A stretch of DNA of 64,000 bases from Armatimonadota bacterium. GTDB taxonomy: Bacteria; Armatimonadota; Fimbriimonadia; Fimbriimonadales; Fimbriimonadaceae. Shown piece by piece: positions 24,949 through 33,060 of this stretch. The stretch is taken from the NCBI GenBank assembly GCA_025360125.1, contig JANYCU010000011.1:62001-126000 (forward strand), read 5' to 3'. Below the pieces are notes generated by a model, which did not search any database, had not been told where the DNA came from, and saw only the letters and a program-made list of their open reading frames with translations. Position numbers and translations under genes: made by a program. Within the stretch, counting starts at the first letter, position 1, and every line of letters begins with the position of its first letter.

Positions 24949-27867
24949 CTACTCCAGCTTCCAGTCTTTTTCGACTCGTTTGCCGTTGAGGGTAACGACG
25001 AACTTGTAGGAACCTGCGGCGAGATACGTTGCGCGGCTTGCGATGAATGGATCGGTAATCACTTCTTTGGCATCCTTCGGCTTAGTCGGCTTAATGACGT
25101 CAATTTTCTCGTCGGATAATCGTAACCCGATATCAGCCGAGTTGAAGCCTTTGACTGCATCCACTTCCTTGCTCAGCCATACCTTTCCAGCCTTATCAAC
25201 GATTTCCAGCTTAGCTTTACCCGCTGATTTTGCATAGAAGGAAACCTTCGCGGTTGGATTCCGAGGCATTTCTGTGTTGTACTCTGGCCGTCGCTCATAT
25301 CCCCATTGGGTGCCCCGAATACCATCGCTGAGTGACAACACTTTGAGGTCCTCATTGCGAAGTTCAGTCGTGATCGATTTGACCGTGCTGAGGTTCAGCA
25401 CCAAACAGCCGCGAGCATGGGTTGCGATTACGAGATCGTTATCGCGCTCTTGAATTTGAATATCGTGGACAGGAATGTGACTCAATGAACCATTGAGGGT
25501 TTCCCAAGTCGTGCCACCATCGAACGTGATGAATACGCCCATATCCGTTCCCACGTAGAGGATGTCCTTGTTCTTGGGGTCCTCTCGGACGACATTGATT
25601 GTCTCCGCGGGCAGGTTGCCAACGATTGATGTCCAAGTCTTGCCTTTGTCAGTCGACTTCCACAGATAGGCCGACCAATCATCTTCACGGTATCCGCTTT
25701 GCGAGCAGTAGACCGTTGACTCATCGAACCGACTAGCGACGACTCTCGAAACCCACTTGTCGGGCTGCGGAGTCGGAATATCCGTCCACGTGTTGCCACC
25801 ATCTGGAGACATCGTGACTCGACCGTCGTCTGCGCCACAGTAAATTAATCCGAATTTAACCGGGCTTTCCGAGACATCTTTAATCGTCGAGTAAGGCACA
25901 TCGCCATTCGGAAGATTCTTGGTTAAATCTGGCGAAATTGGCTTATAGGTATGGCCACGGTCAAATGATCTATACAATCGGTTGAATCCGACATAAACGA
26001 TGTCATTTTGATGCGGGGAAATCAGAATGGGCGAAACCCAATTGGCACGACTATTTTCCGATGGCAGCGTTCGCGGACGAGCTGAATAGCCACCACCTGC
26101 ATTGGCCCTTGCTTGATGAGCGCCAAATTGCGATGCGGTGTATACAAGTCCAAGTTCTTCACGAGGATCGACTACTACCGCTGAACCGTCTCCGCCTCCG
26201 ATAGAAGTCCAAATTGAAGGAGATGAAACTCCGGCAATATAGGTGCTTGGACCCTTCATCGTTCCATTGTCCTGCAATCCCGTGTAGACGTTGTACGGAA
26301 TGTCATTATCGAGGGCCAAGGTTGTTGATTGCCCAACGCTGAGGTTTTCAACGTGGTTCCAACTCTTGCCGTCATTACGCGAAACGTAAGCTCCGCCGTC
26401 GTTACCGACCCAAACGGTTCCCTTGTTTCGTGGATCAAAGTAGACCGCGTGGTAGTCGACGTGAACACTGAAATCGGCACCATTTTTCCAAGTCTTTGCT
26501 CCATCGAGCGATCGAATGATCGGCACTCCGCAAAGCCAAAGATCATTCTCATTGGTCGGATTGACAAACGCTCGATCGTAGTAATAGCCGCCGAGTTGAC
26601 CAAGCTTTCTCATTCTTGAGAAGGTCTTGCCGCCATCGATCGACTTATAGATTTCGTCGGCATTTTGACCGGGATCGAAGGCATTTGGATTGCGCTTTTC
26701 GATCTGAGCTCGAACTTCCATCATGGTCATTTTTTTGTCTTTGACTGCTTTCACAATGTCTTCAACATTGGACCCACGAGGTCCGTTTGCAGCCCAAAAC
26801 TCCTTAAGCGCGGTGGGATCGAGGTCGACAAAGATGGATTCGTCTACTCGTGCAAATCGACGCAAGGTCAACTTTCCGGACGGCACTCGTTCGTCATCGT
26901 CTTCCCAATCTTCGTTCTTGCCGGGATTCTCGACAAAGGCATAGACAACCTTTTCATTTGAACGAGCCCACGCCAAGCCAACTCGGCCTGAGTTGATACC
27001 GCTTGGCAGAGTTGTGATTGGTTGCCAGGTCTTTCCGCCATCTTCGGTTCTATGGACGCCACTGCCAGGGCCCGACTCCAAGAAATTCCAAGCTCTTCGG
27101 TCTCGCGTGTACATCGCCGTAAGGGCAATTTTCCCGTTCTTTGGATTCAACTGAATGTCGGTGCATCCGGTCCATTCGTCCTTTTGAAGAACTAAATTCC
27201 AGGTCTTGCCACCGTCGGTCGTTTTGTAAAGGCCACGCTCGGCATTTTCAGAATACAGATGTCCCATGACGGCAACCCAAACCGTGTTCTCATCCTTGGG
27301 GTCCATGATGACTCGGGCAATGTGATGGCTTTCTGGCAGACCGATGAAGCTCCAGGTTTTGCCTGCGTCGGTAGATTTGAACATGCCAGTCCCGGCGTAG
27401 CTGGTTCGCTGGTTGTTTGCTTCACCCGTGCCAACATAAATGGTTTGGCCATCCTTTGAGAGGGCAAAGTCACCGATGCCACTGCATGATTGGTTCTCCC
27501 AAACTGAGGTCCAACTTTGGCCTTCGTCTTCAGTGCGGAAGAGACCACCAGTTGCGAAAGCGACATAAATTTGATTCGGCTTCCCCTCTGGCGCGGCAAT
27601 CATCAAAACCCGTCCACTCTGCTTTTCAGGGCCGACGTTTCGCCAAGACAATCCGCCAAACGGCGAATCGGCTTCCATCGAGAGGCGCTTTTTGTATGAG
27701 GCGTCTTTATCCGCGGCAGACGTCCCTCGAACGATCTTAGAATGGAATTTTGCCCGCTCACCCGCCTTATCGTAGGGTTTTAGGGAGTCTCGATCTTGTC
27801 GAGATTCTTGTGAGAAAGCGAAAGCACCCAGGGAAATTGCGAGTGCTGCGCAGAATAATTGCTTCAC
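24949..27867 (-). CDS. secreted BNR/VPS10-like beta-propeller protein
   Basis: A 972-residue protein with a signal peptide (LFCAALAISLGAFAFSQ). The mature part is built from BNR/sortilin-type repeats with Asp boxes of the form S/T-x-D-G-G-K-T-W: TEDEGQSWTS, STDAGKTWSF, TTDGGKTWNL, TEDGGKTWQP, SPDGGNTWTD, STDKGKTWTS and TFDGGTTWET. These fold into one or two large propellers. A beta-sandwich-like tail (about residue 850 on) may be a sorting or binding domain. Homologs occur widely in environmental bacteria as WD40/YVTN/BNR-like proteins of unclear role, some related to glycan or xyloglucan degradation. It starts with a GTG at 27867. Confidence 0.88.
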   Translation of the reverse strand: MKQLFCAALAISLGAFAFSQESRQDRDSLKPYDKAGERAKFHSKIVRGTSAADKDASYKKRLSMEADSPFGGLSWRNVGPEKQSGRVLMIAAPEGKPNQIYVAFATGGLFRTEDEGQSWTSVWENQSCSGIGDFALSKDGQTIYVGTGEANNQRTSYAGTGMFKSTDAGKTWSFIGLPESHHIARVIMDPKDENTVWVAVMGHLYSENAERGLYKTTDGGKTWNLVLQKDEWTGCTDIQLNPKNGKIALTAMYTRDRRAWNFLESGPGSGVHRTEDGGKTWQPITTLPSGINSGRVGLAWARSNEKVVYAFVENPGKNEDWEDDDERVPSGKLTLRRFARVDESIFVDLDPTALKEFWAANGPRGSNVEDIVKAVKDKKMTMMEVRAQIEKRNPNAFDPGQNADEIYKSIDGGKTFSRMRKLGQLGGYYYDRAFVNPTNENDLWLCGVPIIRSLDGAKTWKNGADFSVHVDYHAVYFDPRNKGTVWVGNDGGAYVSRNDGKSWNHVENLSVGQSTTLALDNDIPYNVYTGLQDNGTMKGPSTYIAGVSSPSIWTSIGGGDGSAVVVDPREELGLVYTASQFGAHQARANAGGGYSARPRTLPSENSRANWVSPILISPHQNDIVYVGFNRLYRSFDRGHTYKPISPDLTKNLPNGDVPYSTIKDVSESPVKFGLIYCGADDGRVTMSPDGGNTWTDIPTPQPDKWVSRVVASRFDESTVYCSQSGYREDDWSAYLWKSTDKGKTWTSIVGNLPAETINVVREDPKNKDILYVGTDMGVFITFDGGTTWETLNGSLSHIPVHDIQIQERDNDLVIATHARGCLVLNLSTVKSITTELRNEDLKVLSLSDGIRGTQWGYERRPEYNTEMPRNPTAKVSFYAKSAGKAKLEIVDKAGKVWLSKEVDAVKGFNSADIGLRLSDEKIDVIKPTKPKDAKEVITDPFIASRATYLAAGSYKFVVTLNGKRVEKDWKLE

Positions 27868-27951
27868 CGCGTCAGTTTCTCACAAAGGAGGCTCAAAATC
27901 AACTTTTAACTTGAAATGACGGCTTAATCTTATGTGATCGAGCTTATATTT

Positions 27952-28368
27952 CTATCGAGATGCCAATAATTTGACGATTCGTACCATGTTCGTCAGGCCC
28001 AGGTTCTTACCCATCGAAAGCTCGTTGCCGAAGATTTTGAAAACGATGTCTTCTTGGACGGCTGCAATCTCATCTCTTGACGCTCCCGATAGTGAGCTTT
28101 GCAAGATAGCTGCCATCGCCATGGCACTGATTCCTTGCGGGTTATCAACCGCGAATCGGTAATCCACCGATGAACCATTTGGAACTGCTTCAATAAAGAC
28201 TTCGGACTCGCAGCCTGGGACTTTCTTTTCTTCGATCCGGACAAAAGATGCAGCGTCCGGATGCTTGTAATCATCCGACAGCGCGATGAGGTACTCAATA
28301 TGATCTTGGCGATCGGTAAAGATCGCCAAGTCGTCGAGATATTCTTGCAGCTTTGCAGGAATCGGCAC
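27952..28368 (-). CDS. sufE: SufE-like sulfur acceptor protein
   Basis: SufE accepts persulfide sulfur from a cysteine desulfurase for Fe-S cluster assembly. The 138-residue protein has the family core LIALSDDYK, then KVPGCESEVFIEA with the acceptor cysteine, and DNPQGISAMAMAAILQSSLSGAS followed by the FGNELSMGKNLGLTNMVRIVK segment. I place the start at a GTG at 28368. It overlaps the upstream stop as TAGTG, and the 44 codons further upstream are shadow of the sulfurtransferase gene. No sufS or sufBCD is visible; the partner here is the coupled rhodanese, which suggests a sulfur relay. Confidence 0.9.
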   Translation of the reverse strand: MPIPAKLQEYLDDLAIFTDRQDHIEYLIALSDDYKHPDAASFVRIEEKKVPGCESEVFIEAVPNGSSVDYRFAVDNPQGISAMAMAAILQSSLSGASRDEIAAVQEDIVFKIFGNELSMGKNLGLTNMVRIVKLLASR

Positions 28369-29243
28369 TATTTCTCGATTGGTACGCCGACTAAGTTGCC
28401 CCACTCCGTCCACGAACCATCGTAGTTCCGGACTTGGGGATACCCAAGCAGGTACTTCAAGACGAACCAAGTGTGGCTTGATCGCTCGCCGATTCGGCAA
28501 TAAACAACCACATCGTCAGTTGGGTGAGCATCGGCTCCGTCCTGATAGATGACCTTGAGCTCGTCGGATGTTTTAAATGTGCCGTCTTCTGGATTAATCG
28601 CCTTAGCCCACGGCACGCTCTTCGCTCCTGGAATGTGACCACCTCGTAGGGCGCCTTCGTTTGGATATTCGGGCATGTGGAGCTTTGCCCCGCTGTATTC
28701 GTCTGGTGATCGAACGTCAATTCGCTTCCCTGCTGTCTCCAAGTGAGCCATGACTTCGTCTCTGTACGCTCGCTGAGTCTTGTCGTCTCGATTGACTTCT
28801 GGGTATCCGGAATTCATTGCGCTCGGGACTTCGCGGGTTAAATCTCGGCCTTCTTTCACCCATTTCAATCGTCCACCGTCAAGAATTCGGGTGTTTTTAT
28901 GGCCAAATAATTCTAGGACCCACAGCGAATAGGTCGCCCACCAGTTGTTCTTGTCGCCGTAAAGGACGATCAATGAGTCTGGGTTTGCCCCAACTCGGGA
29001 CATCAGGGCCGCGAACTCTGCGCTTTGCAGGTAGTCACGCCGAACAGGGTCATTTAGATCTCGAGTCCAGTCGATTTCATAAGCACCGGGGATATGCCCC
29101 GAAGGGTACAACAGCGAATCCTCGTTCGATTCGACAATGATGACTTGCGGGTCATTGAGGTGCTCGGCAAGCCAATCGGTCGATACGAGTTTGTCAGGAT
29201 GGACGTATCCACGGGTCTCGATTGGTTGTTCTAAAGTTTGCAT
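28368..29243 (-). CDS. thiosulfate/3-mercaptopyruvate sulfurtransferase (double rhodanese)
   Basis: A 291-residue protein of two rhodanese domains. The inactive N-terminal domain contains [20 protein letters not shown]. The catalytic C-terminal domain has [24 protein letters not shown] and the active loop [15 protein letters not shown], whose cysteine carries persulfide. The [12 protein letters not shown] form is typical of actinobacterial-type CysA/SseA thiosulfate sulfurtransferases. It precedes sufE with a one-base stop/start overlap, suggesting that it delivers sulfur to SufE. It is cytoplasmic with no signal peptide. Confidence 0.93.
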   Translation of the reverse strand: MQTLEQPIETRGYVHPDKLVSTDWLAEHLNDPQVIIVESNEDSLLYPSGHIPGAYEIDWTRDLNDPVRRDYLQSAEFAALMSRVGANPDSLIVLYGDKNNWWATYSLWVLELFGHKNTRILDGGRLKWVKEGRDLTREVPSAMNSGYPEVNRDDKTQRAYRDEVMAHLETAGKRIDVRSPDEYSGAKLHMPEYPNEGALRGGHIPGAKSVPWAKAINPEDGTFKTSDELKVIYQDGADAHPTDDVVVYCRIGERSSHTWFVLKYLLGYPQVRNYDGSWTEWGNLVGVPIEK

Positions 29244-29399
29244 TTCTGTTCCTACTTTCTATTTTGTCACGGATCAAATACCTCTACGAGGAAACTGGAC
29301 AGAAAAGTAGAGATTCAAGGAAAAAATATGAATTTTTGGGACCATGAAACTTAAATGGTGGGTTCATCCGTAGTTTGTCGCGGTCACAGCTAAACACAA

Positions 29400-31385
29400 A
29401 TGAAATTTATCTCATCAGTCGCAGTCGTCGGGTTCGGAATTCTTGTTGCAACATCTGCTCTGGCTAGCCCAGTACCAACCCTTCGCGCCATGAGACTAGA
29501 GAAAGCACCGACGATTGACGGCAGACTCGACCTTACGGAGTGGGCTGGAGCAGCGAAGACTTCGGCATTCTTGGATCGATCGACGGCAGGTGATCCAAAT
29601 CAGAAAACTGAAGCATGGATCGGATATACCAAAAAATCCATCTTTGTTGCCTTCTATTGCCATGATTCGGAACCGGATAAGATTATCGCGAGAGAGATTA
29701 TTCCCAACGCTGTTTTCAAAGGTGAAGATGTCGTTGAGTTCGACATTAATGCTTACGGGAATCGAACTTTTAACCAGCTCAGCGAATTTCGCGTCAATGC
29801 AATCGGGACCAAATCAGAGAAAATCGCTGGCGGTCGAACCGATAAGCGAGAGTGGCGGGGTGAATGGAATGCGGCAACCGCACGGGTTGCTGATGGCTGG
29901 GTGTGCGAGATAGAAATCCCGTGGACTAACCTCAACTTTCCCGGAAAGCCAAAATTCAACATGGACATCAATTTGATTCGGATCCATGGCCGAACTCAAT
30001 ATCAGCACAGTTGGGCCAATGCGCGAACGAATCCGCTGCCAGAGCTTCAAGGCATGTGGGAAGATGTTGAGCCGCCCGCTCCGCCAAAACAGAAGCTTCA
30101 ATTGCTTGGATACATGGCGCCGGAGCTCAACCATGGAATTTTGCAGAATCGGATGGGATTGGACGCTCGCTACGCATTTACTCCAGCCGTGACGGGAGTC
30201 ATGAGCTACGCCCCTGACTTTAAGAATATTCAGGACGTCGTTCCCGGAATCGACTTCGTCCATACCGAGCGATTCTTGAGCGAATCTCGACCGTTCTTCT
30301 CCGAGGGCTCTGGCTTCTTTCGGTTGACTGATTCGATGTTAGTCTATGGCTCCATGTTTTACAGCCGGCGCGTAGCCGACTTCGACATGGGCACGAAAGT
30401 TTATGGGCAAGCGACCCCATCACTAGCGTTTGGTGCCCTCTACACCAATAAGTGGGACGGCGACAAGGCCGCGGTTTTCAACGTGAATAAGACCCTTTCC
30501 CCGACTTCGAATGTCAGCTTCTTTGGCACCGCAAGTGCCACTGGGACCGGAACTGTTGGAAGCGCAGAAAATACGTCGATGGGCGTGAACTACTACCGTC
30601 GAAGCGGTCCAATTGGCATCAACTTCACGACTTCGATGGAGAAGGATAAAGGGACGAAGACGGATACCGCAGGTGCATTTGGCGTTTCTTATGAGGGCAA
30701 CGGCGACCAATTCTATTCGGAATATATGTGGGTCACGCCAGACTTTAACCCGGCCCTCGGCTACATTCCTTGGACGGATCGCCGCGGAGGATACTTGTAT
30801 TACGAACGAGATCGAACGATCAAGGAGGGTCCGATTCGAGATACTCGATTTAACATCAGCCGCTCGATGTACAAAACCTACGGAGGTGTACTCCAAGAGG
30901 ACGGCTTTGATTCTTCCATGAACGTGAGCCTCAAGAACGACATCGCGTTTGGCGCAGCCAAGGTGCGTTACACCTATAGCGGAGTTTTGGACGATTACAA
31001 CGTGGTAGGACTTGGACTTAATGTCAGCAATCGCCAAAAACAGTTTGCGATGAACTACAAGTGGGGCACCCAGAACGGAATGCCGAGCACATACTACATC
31101 ATGAAATTTGGCTATCGATTGGTCAAAAATCTCGACTTCACGCTTAACAAATCGTTGCAGGAGTTAGGGGGCTCAGCGCGGCAAACAATTGGGACGTTGG
31201 CATACCAAATATCGCCTCAAGACCTCATTTCGAGCCGCTATGTCATGAATGGAAACAAGAGCAATTTGTTCTTCAGCTACCGCCATGCTGGGTTTAAGGG
31301 TGCCGAATACTATCTGATTTATGGCGACCCGAATGCTCAAAAAACATCAAACCGCATCAGTATTAAGGCAGTTTGGGCGTTTTAG
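29400..31385 (+). CDS. CBM9-like / DUF5916 outer-membrane protein
   Basis: A 661-residue exported protein with a signal peptide (ISSVAVVGFGILVATSALAS). Residues about 30-210 resemble the CBM9-like sugar-binding fold (APTIDGRLDLTEWAGA, AWIGYTKKSIFVAFYCHD, WVCEIEIPWTNL). The rest matches the DUF5916 region: PFFSEGSGFFRLTDSMLVYGSMFYSRR followed by many alternating hydrophobic strands ending in ISIKAVWAF, with a terminal Phe, as expected for an outer-membrane beta-barrel. This supports a diderm envelope. Function is unknown; carbohydrate binding or uptake is plausible. Confidence 0.82.
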   Translation: MKFISSVAVVGFGILVATSALASPVPTLRAMRLEKAPTIDGRLDLTEWAGAAKTSAFLDRSTAGDPNQKTEAWIGYTKKSIFVAFYCHDSEPDKIIAREIIPNAVFKGEDVVEFDINAYGNRTFNQLSEFRVNAIGTKSEKIAGGRTDKREWRGEWNAATARVADGWVCEIEIPWTNLNFPGKPKFNMDINLIRIHGRTQYQHSWANARTNPLPELQGMWEDVEPPAPPKQKLQLLGYMAPELNHGILQNRMGLDARYAFTPAVTGVMSYAPDFKNIQDVVPGIDFVHTERFLSESRPFFSEGSGFFRLTDSMLVYGSMFYSRRVADFDMGTKVYGQATPSLAFGALYTNKWDGDKAAVFNVNKTLSPTSNVSFFGTASATGTGTVGSAENTSMGVNYYRRSGPIGINFTTSMEKDKGTKTDTAGAFGVSYEGNGDQFYSEYMWVTPDFNPALGYIPWTDRRGGYLYYERDRTIKEGPIRDTRFNISRSMYKTYGGVLQEDGFDSSMNVSLKNDIAFGAAKVRYTYSGVLDDYNVVGLGLNVSNRQKQFAMNYKWGTQNGMPSTYYIMKFGYRLVKNLDFTLNKSLQELGGSARQTIGTLAYQISPQDLISSRYVMNGNKSNLFFSYRHAGFKGAEYYLIYGDPNAQKTSNRISIKAVWAF

Positions 31386-31412
31386 ACTCAAAATTGGCAT
31401 AAATCAACCGAC

Positions 31413-31452
31413 AAAACTGTTATCCCAGTAAAATCACTGGGTAGCAGTTTTT
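31413..31452 (+). terminator. terminator-like hairpin ending one base before the ubiA start
   Basis: Outer arms AAAACTG (31413-31419) and CAGTTTT (31445-31451) enclose inner arms CCCAGT (31424-31429) and ACTGGG (31436-31441), with an A tract on the 5' side and TTTTT at the end. It looks like a rho-independent terminator for the DUF5916 gene, yet the ubiA ATG is at 31454. TAAAAT at 31429-31434, across the inner loop, could be the -10 box of a new promoter. Confidence 0.6.
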
Positions 31453-31453
31453 A

Positions 31454-32341
31454 ATGTCATTCGCCGATTTGGTAAGAGTAGTTCGAGTTAAGCAGTGGAC
31501 AAAGAATGTCTTCGTCTTCGCCGCATTCATTTTTGTCAAAGGTTGGGCCACTCCTGGCTATCCCAAATCCGTCATCTTTGCCTTTCTTGCCATGTGCCTG
31601 GCCTCTTCGGCGACATACCTGGTCAACGATATTTACGATATCGAGAAGGACCGGGCTCACCCGGTCAAAAAGAACCGACCGATCGCCTCCGGTCGAGTTC
31701 CAGTATATTTCGCCCTCGCCCTCGCCCTCGCCCTTCTCGTTGGTTCCTTCGTACTTGGTTATCTAAGCAACGTTAATGTTCTCTATGGGCTCCTCACTTA
31801 CTTGGGGATCCAAGTCGTTTATAACCTTTCGTGGCGTAACAAATCTGTCGCCGATGTGGCTTGCATCGCATTGGGATTTGTCATCCGAGTCATTCTTGGT
31901 GCCCTCGCGATCACTGAACCTGTCTCAGGTTGGATACTACTCTGCACGGCTACTCTCGCCCTTATGTTAGGTTTTGGCAAGCGACGGCACGAGTTCATTC
32001 TGATGGGCTCCCAATCGTCCTCTCGCAAAAGCCTGGCCGAGTATTCCCTGCAGTCCCTCGACATGCTCGTCGTTTTCTCGGCAACCTGTGCGGCCCTAAC
32101 TTATAGCGTTTACTCCATCGAAAGCATGACGGCTCGGCTGCATCCCGGACTCCTAGTCACGACTCCGTTCGTCATCTACGGCATCGCCCGCTACATCGTC
32201 ATCGTGTTTGGGTCCGGCGAAAGTGGCGAACCCGAATCAATGGTTCTGAAAGATCGCCAACTCATCATCACCTTTATCGGATATGCCGCCGCCGCGTATT
32301 TCGCCTTCAAAGACTTCCCTCTCCCATTCTTGTACCGATGA
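31454..32341 (+). CDS. UbiA-family decaprenyl-phosphate phosphoribosyltransferase
   Basis: A 295-residue UbiA prenyltransferase with about nine membrane helices. The signature NDIYDIEKDRAHPVKKNRP and the second Asp-rich loop region (LGFGKRRHEF) match the Rv3806c-type enzymes. These join phosphoribosyl pyrophosphate to polyprenyl phosphate, the first membrane step of decaprenylphosphoryl-arabinose (DPA) synthesis. The start RVVRVKQWTKNVFVFAA is the family opening. The next two genes, DprE2-like and DprE1-like, follow with ATGA overlaps, so the pathway assignment rests on both sequence and context. A GCCCTC hexamer repeated four times near 31711-31735 encodes Ala-Leu dipeptides in a helix. Confidence 0.88.
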   Translation: MSFADLVRVVRVKQWTKNVFVFAAFIFVKGWATPGYPKSVIFAFLAMCLASSATYLVNDIYDIEKDRAHPVKKNRPIASGRVPVYFALALALALLVGSFVLGYLSNVNVLYGLLTYLGIQVVYNLSWRNKSVADVACIALGFVIRVILGALAITEPVSGWILLCTATLALMLGFGKRRHEFILMGSQSSSRKSLAEYSLQSLDMLVVFSATCAALTYSVYSIESMTARLHPGLLVTTPFVIYGIARYIVIVFGSGESGEPESMVLKDRQLIITFIGYAAAAYFAFKDFPLPFLYR

Positions 32342-33060
32342 AACATAAAACCGCCATCATCATAGGAGCTTCCTCCGGCATCGGTCGAGAGATCGTTCGA
32401 ATCCTTGCTTCGCAGGGGACAATCGTGGCCGCTGTCGCGCGTCGAAAGCCCATGCTCGACGAACTCGTGGCCGAATTTCCTGGCAAGGTTCTCGCGTTCG
32501 AACACGACGTACTCAACACCGACGAGGTGCCGGAATTATTTTTAGAAATCACCAAGCAACTCGGTGGGCTCGACCTCTTTGTTTACAACAGCGGCGTGAT
32601 GCCGGAAGTCGAGTCGAGTGAGTTCGACTTTCAGAAGGACATGGACATGGTGAACGTAAATATGGTTGGCGCAATTGCCTGGTGCAACCAAGCCGCCAAC
32701 CGATTTCAGCACACCAAGCACGGCTGTCTTGTCGGAATCGGCAGTGTGGCGGGCGACCGTGGTCGCCAGTTGCAGCCCGTTTACAATGCATCCAAGGCAT
32801 TTCTGCACTCATACATGGAATCCATGCGGAACCGTCTCTGTCGGTACGGTGTTATCGTCAGTACGATTAAGCCAGGTCCGGTTGATACTGACCTCGCAAA
32901 GCACATGAAAATGAAGAAAATGTCGGCGCGACAAGCGGCCGAAATCTGCGTCACGAAGTTCCATAAGAACGGCGAGCACTACCTTGCGTTCTTCCACCGC
33001 TTTGCGTTTTACATCATCAAGCGAATTCCGAGCCCCATCTTCCGCAAGCTCAAACTATGA
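32338..33060 (+). CDS. DprE2-like short-chain dehydrogenase
   Basis: A 240-residue classical SDR with the NAD site IIIGASSGIGREIVR, the NSG(V) segment VYNSGVMPE, the catalytic Ser in GIGSVAGDRG and the YxxxK pair in YNASKAFLHSY. TIKPGPVDTDLAK is the family PG motif. Sandwiched between UbiA and DprE1 homologs with four-base overlaps on both sides, it most likely reduces the 2-keto intermediate to decaprenylphosphoryl-D-arabinose, the DprE2 step. The C-terminus is basic and hydrophobic (FAFYIIKRIPSPIFRKLKL), suggesting membrane association near its lipid-linked substrate. Confidence 0.82.
   Translation: MKHKTAIIIGASSGIGREIVRILASQGTIVAAVARRKPMLDELVAEFPGKVLAFEHDVLNTDEVPELFLEITKQLGGLDLFVYNSGVMPEVESSEFDFQKDMDMVNVNMVGAIAWCNQAANRFQHTKHGCLVGIGSVAGDRGRQLQPVYNASKAFLHSYMESMRNRLCRYGVIVSTIKPGPVDTDLAKHMKMKKMSARQAAEICVTKFHKNGEHYLAFFHRFAFYIIKRIPSPIFRKLKL

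Noticed and set aside
30423-31037. Minus-strand frame of 204 codons inside the DUF5916 gene
   Set aside because: It is a shadow of the beta-barrel coding region; its translation lacks any domain or start signal.
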